The notes under the pieces: model-generated
Seen by the model: the letters and a program-made list of their open reading frames with translations, nothing else
Databases searched by the model: none
What the model was told of the DNA's origin: nothing
Source: Sphingomonadaceae bacterium
Lineage (GTDB): Bacteria > Pseudomonadota > Alphaproteobacteria > Sphingomonadales > Sphingomonadaceae
Assembly (NCBI GenBank): GCA_030147805.1
Contig: JASBUR010000037.1
Span: forward strand, 1-64,000
Direction of reading: 5' to 3'
Length of the DNA stretch: 64,000 bases
Position numbers and translations under genes: made by a program
In this document: piece by piece, positions 33,825 through 40,834 of the stretch
Layout of the letters: every line of letters starts with the position of its first letter
How positions within the stretch are numbered: the stretch's first letter is position 1

Positions 33825-35639
33825 CTAGTCTCCGAGGCGCATGACCGTGCCGCCGCCCTGGATGGCCGTGGCGAGTTCGGGATCGCCCCGATAGCGGATC
33901 GCTCCGCCGCCGGTGATGTTGGCGGCCAGTTCCTGACGCGCGCGTGTCTCGATCATCCCGCCACCGCGGATGGCCGCGGCGACGTCGTCGGCCGCGATCG
34001 CCAAGACATCGATCGAGCCGCCGCCATGAATGGCGATCGCCAGCTCGCCGCCGCCCGGAAACGCGCCGCGCGCCTGGATCGCGCCGCCGCCGTGCACGGC
34101 GAGCGCCTCCGGCGCCTCGGGCATCACGAGTTCGACGACGATATTCTTGCAGTCGCCGCCGCAGCCGTTGATCGCGAGATTGCCGCCGGCGACGGCGAAG
34201 CGGACGGCGTCGGCACTGCCGCCGATCACGCGAACCTGCTGCCGCGCGCCGTGACGGAGGATGATCGTGCCGCCCGCATTGACCGCGATCGCGTTGAAGG
34301 GCGGCAGCTCGATGAGCGCCGCGGTCCCGGCCGCCGGCTGCGCCGGCGGTGCGGGCGGTGCCGGCGGCGCGGCGGCCGGTGCGGCGGAAGCGACCGTCGC
34401 GGCGGCGGTCGCGGTCACCGGCAGCGCGGCCGCGATGGCGTGCGCCAGCATCAGCGGCGAGGCCGCCGGCGCGGTCGACGATGCCACGGCCGTTGGTGAC
34501 GTGGCGCCGGGATCGCCGGCGGCGCGGCGCACCACCGGCGCGGCGGGGGCCTGCGCCAGCGTCAGCCGCTGCGGCACGGTCGCCCGCTCGGCCGGCGCCG
34601 CTCCCAGCGACAGCGCCGCGAGCGGCGCGGCGACCAGCGCGGCGCCGCCGGTCACCGCAGCGGTCCAGGCGAAGCGCGCCGGGGCGCGGCGGCGGCTGGT
34701 GTCGAGGACGCGGGCGACGCGCTGGGCGAGCGAACCACGGCTCGGCGCGACGCCGTTGGCGGCGAGCAGAAGCGCGCCGCTCTCATGGCGCGCGACGCCG
34801 ACCAGCAGCTCGGCGTAATCGAGGTCGGGAACGTCGTGCGCGAGCACGGCGTCGTCGGCCGATTCCTCGCGCAGCTGATGGCAGTGCTTGGTCAGCACCC
34901 AGACCAGCGGATTGAACCAGAACAGCGCCGCGGTGACCCGGGCGAGCAGCAGCTTCGCCCAGTCGAACCGCGCGACATGCGCGAGCTCGTGCGCGATGAT
35001 CGCCTCCGCCTGACCCTGCGAGCCGATCGCCGCCTCGTTGAGCAGGATCACCGGGCGCATGACGCCCCAGCTCACGGGCGAGCGGATGTCGGGGCTGACG
35101 AGCAAGGCGGTGCCATGCTTGAATCCCATGCGTCGCTGCGCCTGCGCGAGCGCCGACAGCCACTCGTTCTCGACCATCACGCTGGCGCGGCGCTTGAGCC
35201 CGACGAGGCGGAAGATCGCGACGAGCGTGAGGCCGAGCAGGAGAGCGGCGGGAAGCGCGTAGATCAGCACGGCGGCGGGGAGCCCCGAAACCCACGTCAC
35301 CTCATCGGTCATCGCGGCGAACGCCGGGACATGGTCGGTCGCCGGCGCCGCGGCCCGTTCGGCGGGACGACCGATCTGGCCGACGTCGGCGGCGACGGGC
35401 GCGGGCGCCCCGGTCGCCACCGGCGCCAGCGCGTCGACGACCGGCGCGGGCGCTTCGACCTCCCAGCGCGGCGCGGCGAGCAGGATGATCGGCAGCGCCA
35501 GCGTCGCCAGCAGCCCGGCATGCGCCAGCCACGAGCGCTCGGCGGCCGAGCGATGGCGCAGCAGCCGCAGGATGACCAGCGTCGCGCCGAGCGTCAGCGT
35601 CGACTTCCAGGCGAGTTCGACCAGCAGCGCGGTGGTCAT
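33825..35639 (-). CDS. BlaR1-like M56 metallopeptidase with C-terminal GIN (DUF2807) domain
   Basis: The 604-residue membrane protein has N-terminal helices, a cytosolic zinc-peptidase domain with AHELAHVARFDW (HELAH, residues 217-221) and the downstream REESADDAVL glutamates. A further helix follows (FAWTAAVTGGAALVAAPLAAL), then a Pro/Ala linker. Residues 439-604 are a GIN/DUF2807 beta-solenoid-like domain with repeated GGG turns (VHGGGAI, IHGGGSI, IRGGGMI, ITGGGAI, IQGGGTV) and a CGGDC pair. In BlaR1 the outer domain is a penicillin sensor; here it is a GIN domain like that of the secreted protein in the same operon (36076-36630). The ATG overlaps the BlaI-type stop (TGATG). By analogy it would cleave the repressor on signal; this is inference. 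Confidence 0.9.
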   Translation of the reverse strand: MTTALLVELAWKSTLTLGATLVILRLLRHRSAAERSWLAHAGLLATLALPIILLAAPRWEVEAPAPVVDALAPVATGAPAPVAADVGQIGRPAERAAAPATDHVPAFAAMTDEVTWVSGLPAAVLIYALPAALLLGLTLVAIFRLVGLKRRASVMVENEWLSALAQAQRRMGFKHGTALLVSPDIRSPVSWGVMRPVILLNEAAIGSQGQAEAIIAHELAHVARFDWAKLLLARVTAALFWFNPLVWVLTKHCHQLREESADDAVLAHDVPDLDYAELLVGVARHESGALLLAANGVAPSRGSLAQRVARVLDTSRRRAPARFAWTAAVTGGAALVAAPLAALSLGAAPAERATVPQRLTLAQAPAAPVVRRAAGDPGATSPTAVASSTAPAASPLMLAHAIAAALPVTATAAATVASAAPAAAPPAPPAPPAQPAAGTAALIELPPFNAIAVNAGGTIILRHGARQQVRVIGGSADAVRFAVAGGNLAINGCGGDCKNIVVELVMPEAPEALAVHGGGAIQARGAFPGGGELAIAIHGGGSIDVLAIAADDVAAAIRGGGMIETRARQELAANITGGGAIRYRGDPELATAIQGGGTVMRLGD

Positions 35640-36022
35640 CACTTGCCCTCCTGCCGCGCCTTGCGCGCCGCGGCGATCGAGCGTTCGAGCTCGGCGAGCT
35701 CGTCGTCGTCGAGCTTCGCCGACATGCCGAGCAGCGCGGTCGCGGCTCCCACCGGCGAGCCGCCGAAGAAGGTGCGGACGAGCTGGCTCAGCGCCGACTG
35801 CTTGGCCTTGGCCTCGGGGACGGCGGGCGCATAGACGAAGCCGCGCTCCGACTGTTCGCGCCGCACATAGCCCTTGGCCTCCAGCCGGGTGAGCATCGCG
35901 CGAACCGCCGAGGCGGTCAGCGGATCGGGCAGCGCCTCGCAGACCTCGGCGACGGTGCGTCCGCCCTGGACGTAGAGCAGGTCGACGATCTGTCGTTCGC
36001 GCGGCGGAAGCTTCTCGAGCAT
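35639..36022 (-). CDS. BlaI/MecI/CopY-family transcriptional repressor
   Basis: The 127-residue protein has the winged helix of the family: LPPRERQIVDLLYVQGG, ASAVRAMLTRLEAKGYV, RREQSERGFVYAPAVP, followed by the dimerisation helices (ALSQLVRTFFGG ... DDELAELERSIAAAR). The ATG at 36020-36022 is chosen because GGAGAAGG lies about eight bases ahead; a TTG further up (36052) has no such site. It overlaps the M56 gene by one base. Its likely targets are the two dyads at 36680-36707, which carry the TACA-N2-TGTA pattern known for this family. Confidence 0.92.
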   Translation of the reverse strand: MLEKLPPRERQIVDLLYVQGGRTVAEVCEALPDPLTASAVRAMLTRLEAKGYVRREQSERGFVYAPAVPEAKAKQSALSQLVRTFFGGSPVGAATALLGMSAKLDDDELAELERSIAAARKARQEGK

Positions 36023-36075
36023 GGGCGGGGCCTTCTCCGAAGGGTCAGTCAAACATGGGGCGGCGCAACGCGCAA

Positions 36076-36630
36076 CTATTCGGCCTTGACGCTGCCGCCG
36101 CCGCGCACCGAGGTCGATACCGTCGGCGTCCCGCGATAGAGGATGCCGCCGCCGCCGCGCACCGATCCGGCGAGCGTGCCGGTCGACCAGGTGCGGATGG
36201 CGCCGCCGCCCTGTACCGACGCCGCGACGTTGGTCGCCTGCACCGTGCGGGTGTCGAGGCCGCCGCCGCCCTGAACCGACAGCGCCAGCGTGGTCTGCGG
36301 CGGGAAGCCGGTCATCGTGACCTGGCCGCCGCCGCGCACCGCCAGCGCGCGGATGTCGGGCGTCACCACCTCGACCTCGAGCCGGTAGCCGTCGGGGCAG
36401 CCGTCCTCGCAGGCGCGAATGCGCAGGCTGTTGTTGCTGACGTCGAAGCCCGATACCGCCGCGCTGCCGCGGACGATCCTGACCGTCTGCGTCGCGCCAT
36501 GGCGCACGGTCACCTTGCCGCCGCCGTGGAGCGATAGCGCCTGAAAACGCGGTACGGTCACCTCGCTGGCCGCCGACGCGGGAAGCGCGGCGATGGTGAG
36601 CATCAGGGCGGCGAGGGCTTTGCGGGTCAT
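36076..36630 (-). CDS. Secreted GIN-domain (DUF2807) protein
   Basis: The 184-residue precursor starts with a signal peptide (MTRKALAALMLTIAALPASA). The mature part is one GIN/DUF2807 domain with regular GGG-containing turns (LHGGGKV, VRGGGQV, VQGGGGL, VQGGGAI, VRGGGGI, VRGGGSV) and a cysteine pair (CEDGC). It aligns along its length with the C-terminal 166 residues of the M56 protein two genes downstream, including the paired cysteines and VRHGA/LRHGA segment. It is the first gene of the operon, and the BlaI-type dyads lie 50-77 bp upstream of its ATG (36628-36630). Confidence 0.88.
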   Translation of the reverse strand: MTRKALAALMLTIAALPASAASEVTVPRFQALSLHGGGKVTVRHGATQTVRIVRGSAAVSGFDVSNNSLRIRACEDGCPDGYRLEVEVVTPDIRALAVRGGGQVTMTGFPPQTTLALSVQGGGGLDTRTVQATNVAASVQGGGAIRTWSTGTLAGSVRGGGGILYRGTPTVSTSVRGGGSVKAE

Positions 36631-36679
36631 CCGACGTTCCTTCTGCGGTTCGGGCACGAATCGACTTGCCATCGTTTCG

Positions 36680-36707
36680 CTACATTTGTAGTTAGCTACA
36701 ATCGTAG
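36680..36707. promoter_or_regulatory. Two BlaI-type operator dyads
   Basis: CTACATTTGTAG at 36680-36691 is a perfect TACA-N2-TGTA dyad. CTACAATCGTAG at 36696-36707 is a second with one imperfect pair; starts are 16 bp apart. This is the pattern bound by BlaI, MecI and CopY proteins. A TTGACG at 36713-36718 (minus strand) could be the -35 of the GIN-BlaI-M56 operon, placing the dyads over the promoter. Confidence 0.82.
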
Positions 36708-36752
36708 CGCCACGTCAAGAGAGGCACGCCCGAATGTTCCTTTTCGTACAGC

Positions 36753-36774
36753 GACTGTCCGTCCCCGGACAGTC
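36753..36774. promoter_or_regulatory. Inverted repeat upstream of TonB-dependent receptor gene
   Basis: Perfect 8-bp arms GACTGTCC (36753-36760) and GGACAGTC (36767-36774) flank a six-base spacer. It lies between the BlaI dyads and the receptor gene start at 36884. It may be an operator for another regulator or an mRNA leader hairpin. Confidence 0.5.
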
Positions 36775-36883
36775 CGGACGCGCCGTCGCGACCGCTGCCG
36801 AGGGAGACTGCCGTGGCGTACTTCTTGCAGGCAGCATCGTGCAAAGCGCGGGCCAAGACTCGCCGACGGGCAAGGGACAGCGA

Positions 36884-38935
36884 ATGACGATGCGAGTTGG
36901 ACGGCTGGCTGCCGCGCTGTTGCTGTGCGGATCCGCGGTACCGGCGCTGGCGCAGGCCAGCGGCCCGGGCGGGCGCAATATCTACGAGGCGGCATTCTTC
37001 GCGCAGTTCGCGCCGTCGAATGCGCTGCAGATCATCGAGCGCGTGCCGGGCTTCCAGCTCGACGAGGGCGATACCGAGGTGCGCGGCTTCGCGCAGGCCG
37101 CCGGCAACGTGGTGATCAACGGCCAGCGGCCGAGCAGCAAGACCGACACGCTCGACGTGGTGCTGTCGCGGATCCCCGCCAGCCGGGTCGTCCGTATCGA
37201 GGTCGGGCCGGGCGAACTGTACGGATCCGACTATTCGGGCCGGCCGCAGGTGGTCAATCTCGTGCTGAGCGACGCCGGCGGCGTCGCCGGCACCGCGATG
37301 GCGGGCGCGCGCCGCGGCTATGACGGCGAGCTCTATCCCGAGGGCAGCCTGTCGGGGCTGGTGCGGCGCGGTGCCTCGACCTTCAACGCCGCGGTCGAAT
37401 TCGACACCGACGCGGTGACCGAAGAGGGCAGCGACACGATCACCGCGCGCCCCTCGGGCGAGCTGATCGAGTTCCGCCGCAAGATCAACGAGACCGACGA
37501 ACCCAATCTCAACCTGTCGGCCGCCTGGGCCTATGACGGCGGCGTCAACCGCACCGCGCATCTCAACGGCCGCTATTTCATCGACTGGTTCAGCCTGACG
37601 CAGGCCAATGCGGTGTTTCCGGCGGTCGGCCCGATGCGCAACGACGTGCTGACCCAGCGCTATGATTTCGAGGAATATGAGATCGGCGGCGACGTCACGC
37701 GACCCTTCGCCGGCGGCGGGCTCAAGCTCGTCGGGCTGGCGACGCGCCGCAACCGCAACAATGTCGACGCGCAGGTCAACCGCGCCGGCGGCCTCACGCT
37801 CGGCAGTTCGGACCAGACGCTCGACGATCGCCGCGAGGAGACGGTCGGCCGGCTGGTGTGGACGCGCGGCGCCTGGTCGGGCTGGAACGTCGAGGCCGGG
37901 GCGGAGGCCGCGCTCAACATCCTCGACAGCGATGTCGATCTCTTCGTCGTCGACGGCGCGGGCGTGCGGACGCGCATCGACCTGCCGGTCGACCAGGCGA
38001 AGGTGAAGGAGACGCGCGCCGAGTTCTTCGTCAACGGCGGGCGCGCGCTGTCGCCGACGCTGCGCCTCGACACCGGCGTCACCTTCGAGACGTCGCGGCT
38101 GACCGTCACCGGCGACGCCAGCGCCGAGCGCGAGCTGCAGTTCTGGAAGCCCAAGGGCACGCTCGACTGGCGCCCGAAAGGCCCCTGGCACGTCCAGCTG
38201 TCGCTGGCACGCACCGTCGCACAGCTGCAGTTCGAGGATTTCATCAGCCTCGCCGAACTCTCGAACGACCGGGTGAACGGCGGCAACGCCAATCTGGTGC
38301 CGCAGCGTGCCTGGGAGGCGCTGGTCACCGCCGAGCGCAAGATCCTCGGCGACGGCCTCGTCAAGATCGAGGCGGGGTACAACCGCGTCAGCCTCGTCCA
38401 GGACCGCATCCCGACGCCCGAGGGTTTCGACGCGCCCGGCAACCTCGGCGACGGCGAGGAGCGCATCCTGCGCGGCACGCTCGACATTCCGCTGACCAAG
38501 GCCGGGATCAAGGGCGGGCGCTTCAACGCCTATCTGTCGATCGTCGATACCTCGGTCGAGGATCCCTATACCGGGCGCGACCGGCGCTTCTCGGGCAACA
38601 GCCTGTGGTATTTCGAATCGAGCTTCCGCCAGGATCTCGGCAAGTTCGCCTGGGGCATCGAGCTCGAGCGCGGCAGTCCGTCGACCTACTTCCGCCGCAA
38701 CGAACTCGACACCAACAGCAACGACCGGCCCTATGTCGAGCTGTTCGGCGAGTATCGGCCGTCGCCGCTGACCACGATCACGCTCGGCATCGAGAATCTG
38801 CTCAACGGGCGCGGCATCCGCAAGCGTAGCTTCTTCACCCCCGACCGCCGCACCGCCGAGCCGAGCAGCTTCGAATATCGCGAGCGCAACCGGCACATCA
38901 TGCCGTTCATCACCATCAAGCGGAATTTCGGCTAG
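36884..38935 (+). CDS. TonB-dependent-receptor-like outer membrane protein
   Basis: The 683-residue precursor has a signal peptide (MTMRVGRLAAALLLCGSAVPALAQA), a plug domain (ALQIIERVPGFQLDEGD, NVVINGQRPSSKTDTL, LSRIPASRVVRIEV), and a C-terminal beta-barrel ending ITIKRNFG with a terminal aromatic residue before Gly. It is of the short group without a carboxypeptidase-like or secretin N-terminal domain. Substrate is unknown. The frame is open back to ATG 36734, but the signal peptide and an AGGGA site favour 36884. It diverges from the GIN-BlaI-M56 operon, with BlaI dyads in between, so it may be part of the same response. Confidence 0.88.
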   Translation: MTMRVGRLAAALLLCGSAVPALAQASGPGGRNIYEAAFFAQFAPSNALQIIERVPGFQLDEGDTEVRGFAQAAGNVVINGQRPSSKTDTLDVVLSRIPASRVVRIEVGPGELYGSDYSGRPQVVNLVLSDAGGVAGTAMAGARRGYDGELYPEGSLSGLVRRGASTFNAAVEFDTDAVTEEGSDTITARPSGELIEFRRKINETDEPNLNLSAAWAYDGGVNRTAHLNGRYFIDWFSLTQANAVFPAVGPMRNDVLTQRYDFEEYEIGGDVTRPFAGGGLKLVGLATRRNRNNVDAQVNRAGGLTLGSSDQTLDDRREETVGRLVWTRGAWSGWNVEAGAEAALNILDSDVDLFVVDGAGVRTRIDLPVDQAKVKETRAEFFVNGGRALSPTLRLDTGVTFETSRLTVTGDASAERELQFWKPKGTLDWRPKGPWHVQLSLARTVAQLQFEDFISLAELSNDRVNGGNANLVPQRAWEALVTAERKILGDGLVKIEAGYNRVSLVQDRIPTPEGFDAPGNLGDGEERILRGTLDIPLTKAGIKGGRFNAYLSIVDTSVEDPYTGRDRRFSGNSLWYFESSFRQDLGKFAWGIELERGSPSTYFRRNELDTNSNDRPYVELFGEYRPSPLTTITLGIENLLNGRGIRKRSFFTPDRRTAEPSSFEYRERNRHIMPFITIKRNFG

Positions 38936-38986
38936 GCGCGCACCGGGGGTGGCCGATAGAGTGGCGGCCTGGCCAGGAGGGCCGTC

Positions 38987-39406
38987 ATGAACGCCGCCCA
39001 ATCACGCTATAGCGGCGGGTGCCTGTGTGGGGCCCTGCGCTGGGAAGCCACCGGCGCCCCGCGCTACATGGGTCTCTGCTATTGCGCCGACTGCCGCAAG
39101 GCGTCGGGGAGCGGCTTCATCCCGTTCATCGGCTTTGGCGCCGACCAGTTGCGGATCGACGGGCCGACACGGACCTTCACCAGCCGCGCCGCAAGCGGCG
39201 GGCCATCGACGCGCAACTTCTGCCCGACCTGCCACTCGATGGTGTTCGGCGGCATCGTCGGCGAAACCGACGAACACACCATCTACGCCGGCTCGCTCGA
39301 CGATCCGGCGCTGTTCGCGCCGACGATGGCGATCTTCACCCGCGACCGGCCCGACTGGGCGCCGCTTCCCTCGGGGATCGCGGCCTTCGCGACGATGCCC
39401 GGCTGA
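38987..39406 (+). CDS. GFA-family (CENP-V/GFA domain) zinc protein
   Basis: The 139-residue protein has the cysteine pattern of the glutathione-dependent formaldehyde-activating family: GGCLCGALRWEA, CYCADCRKASGSGF and FCPTCHSMVF. These residues bind two zinc ions in characterised relatives. The substrate of most GFA paralogues is not formaldehyde and is unknown here. A second GFA gene starts at the right end of the window (63971). Confidence 0.92.
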   Translation: MNAAQSRYSGGCLCGALRWEATGAPRYMGLCYCADCRKASGSGFIPFIGFGADQLRIDGPTRTFTSRAASGGPSTRNFCPTCHSMVFGGIVGETDEHTIYAGSLDDPALFAPTMAIFTRDRPDWAPLPSGIAAFATMPG

Positions 39407-39504
39407 CGCCACCCCGGTTCAACCTCGCGACAGCCGGGTTCCGCTAATGGAACCCGACCGCCATGCCCGTCGTCGTGACGAGGCGGGCGGTGAGGAGAAG
39501 AGCC

Positions 39505-40227
39505 ATGGCTTTCGCCGATCGCGGCCATCGCCGCCACCCGGCGATGGCGCTCGCCATCGTCGCGGCGCACGCGGCGGTGGTGTGGATCGTCGCGACGCAG
39601 TCGCCGGCGGTCGCGCCGCTCGTCAGCGAGGCGATGACCGTGTTCGAGGTGCCGACGCCGGCGCCGCCGCGCGAGGCGCGCGCCGAACCCGCCGCCAAGG
39701 CGCCCCGCCCCGAGGGCGAGGCGTCGGCGGCGAACCGCGAGGCGGCGCCGACCGAGATCGTCGCCCCCGAACCCGTCGTCGTCGTCGAGACCCCGCCGCC
39801 GATCGTCGCGGCGCCGACCGCGGGGGCCGGCACCGAGGCCGATGCGGGCGCGACTCCGGTCGAGGGGCCGGGCACCGGCGCGGGTGGGCTTGGCGCCGGT
39901 CTGGGCAGCGGCGGCGAGGGCGCCGGCACGGGCGGCGGCGGGGCGGCCGCGATCTGGCTCAAGGGCGAGATCCGCGACCGCGACTATCCGCGCCGTGCCG
40001 CCCGGGCGCGGGCGGGCGGCGCGGTGGTCGCGTTCTTCGATGTGCAGGTCAACGGCCGCGCCACCAACTGCCGCGTCACCGAGTCGAGCGGCAACGCCGA
40101 CCTCGACGCGCGGACCTGCGAGCTGATCGAGAAGCGCTTTCGCTACAAGCCGGCGGTCGACGCGCAGGGGCGGCCGGTCGTCTCGGAGGAGGGATGGCGC
40201 CAGACCTGGTGGCTCGAGCCACGGTGA
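39505..40227 (+). CDS. TonB-family energy transducer
   Basis: The 240-residue protein has a membrane anchor (MALAIVAAHAAVVWIVATQ), a Pro/Glu/Ala-rich periplasmic linker, a Gly-rich stretch (GTGAGGLGAGLGSGGEGAG) and a TonB C-terminal domain (YPRRAARARAGGAVVAFFDV ... FRYKPAVDAQGRPV). It would transmit proton-motive force to outer-membrane receptors. No ExbB/ExbD is adjacent. The ATG at 39505 has GAGGAGAAG just ahead. The glycine-rich insert before the C-terminal domain is somewhat unusual. Confidence 0.87.
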   Translation: MAFADRGHRRHPAMALAIVAAHAAVVWIVATQSPAVAPLVSEAMTVFEVPTPAPPREARAEPAAKAPRPEGEASAANREAAPTEIVAPEPVVVVETPPPIVAAPTAGAGTEADAGATPVEGPGTGAGGLGAGLGSGGEGAGTGGGGAAAIWLKGEIRDRDYPRRAARARAGGAVVAFFDVQVNGRATNCRVTESSGNADLDARTCELIEKRFRYKPAVDAQGRPVVSEEGWRQTWWLEPR

Positions 40228-40294
40228 GCGCGGGAGCGGCCGACCGGCCGACCAGCCGGCGGCGCGCGCCGCCGGCTGCTTCGTCGGTGCAGCG

Positions 40295-40564
40295 CTAGTC
40301 GCCGTCGTTGTCGGACAGCGGCTTGCCGTCCTGCTCCTCCTCGAGCAGCGCGGCGTTGTCGGCGTTGGCCGACAGGCGCACCGTATCGCCGTCCACTGCT
40401 GCGACGAGGCCCTTGGCGATATAATGATGATGGTCGCCGTGCGAGCCGCTGTCGGCCTTGGTGAGCTTGATGCGCTCGCCCTCGACCTTGTCAACGGTAC
40501 CGAGGTGAACGCCATCGGCGCCGACGACGTCCATATGCTCGCGGATCTGGCTGAAATCGCCCAT
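40295..40564 (-). CDS. DUF2171 family protein (PRC-barrel-like)
   Basis: The 89-residue protein fits DUF2171: SQIREHMDVVGADGVHLGTVDKVEGERIKLTK, then a His-rich GSHGDHHHYIAKGLVAAVDGDTVRL, and an acidic tail. This is a small PRC-barrel-like fold. The GDHHHYI segment could bind metal, which is inference. Function is unassigned. Confidence 0.88.
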   Translation of the reverse strand: MGDFSQIREHMDVVGADGVHLGTVDKVEGERIKLTKADSGSHGDHHHYIAKGLVAAVDGDTVRLSANADNAALLEEEQDGKPLSDNDGD

Positions 40565-40834
40565 GGGCTTGCTCCTTCTGAGGGGTTCGAAGCCTCAACG
40601 CACCGCAGTCGCCTTCGGTGCCTCGCCGCGGCGGTGGAAATGGCGGCCGCGCTCGGCGCACGCCCTCGGTCGTGCCGTCGCAACGTCGGCTCGTTACGCG
40701 GCGAGACCGTGATCCTACTACCGTAAGCATACGGCCTATCGCAGCCTCCACCCCTTATTAGGAGTTGATGCGAAGAATGTGCCCTATGAACGCGGTGACC
40801 GAGCCGATCGGCCCGGACCGAACCTGGCCGGAAC

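Noticed and set aside
38197-38215. TGGCACG inside the receptor gene
   Set aside because: The GC at the -12 position is missing and it lies within coding sequence.
36692-39001. Long open frame antisense to the TonB-dependent receptor gene
   Set aside because: No domain or signal is seen; the sense strand encodes a signal peptide, plug and barrel. It is a GC-driven shadow.
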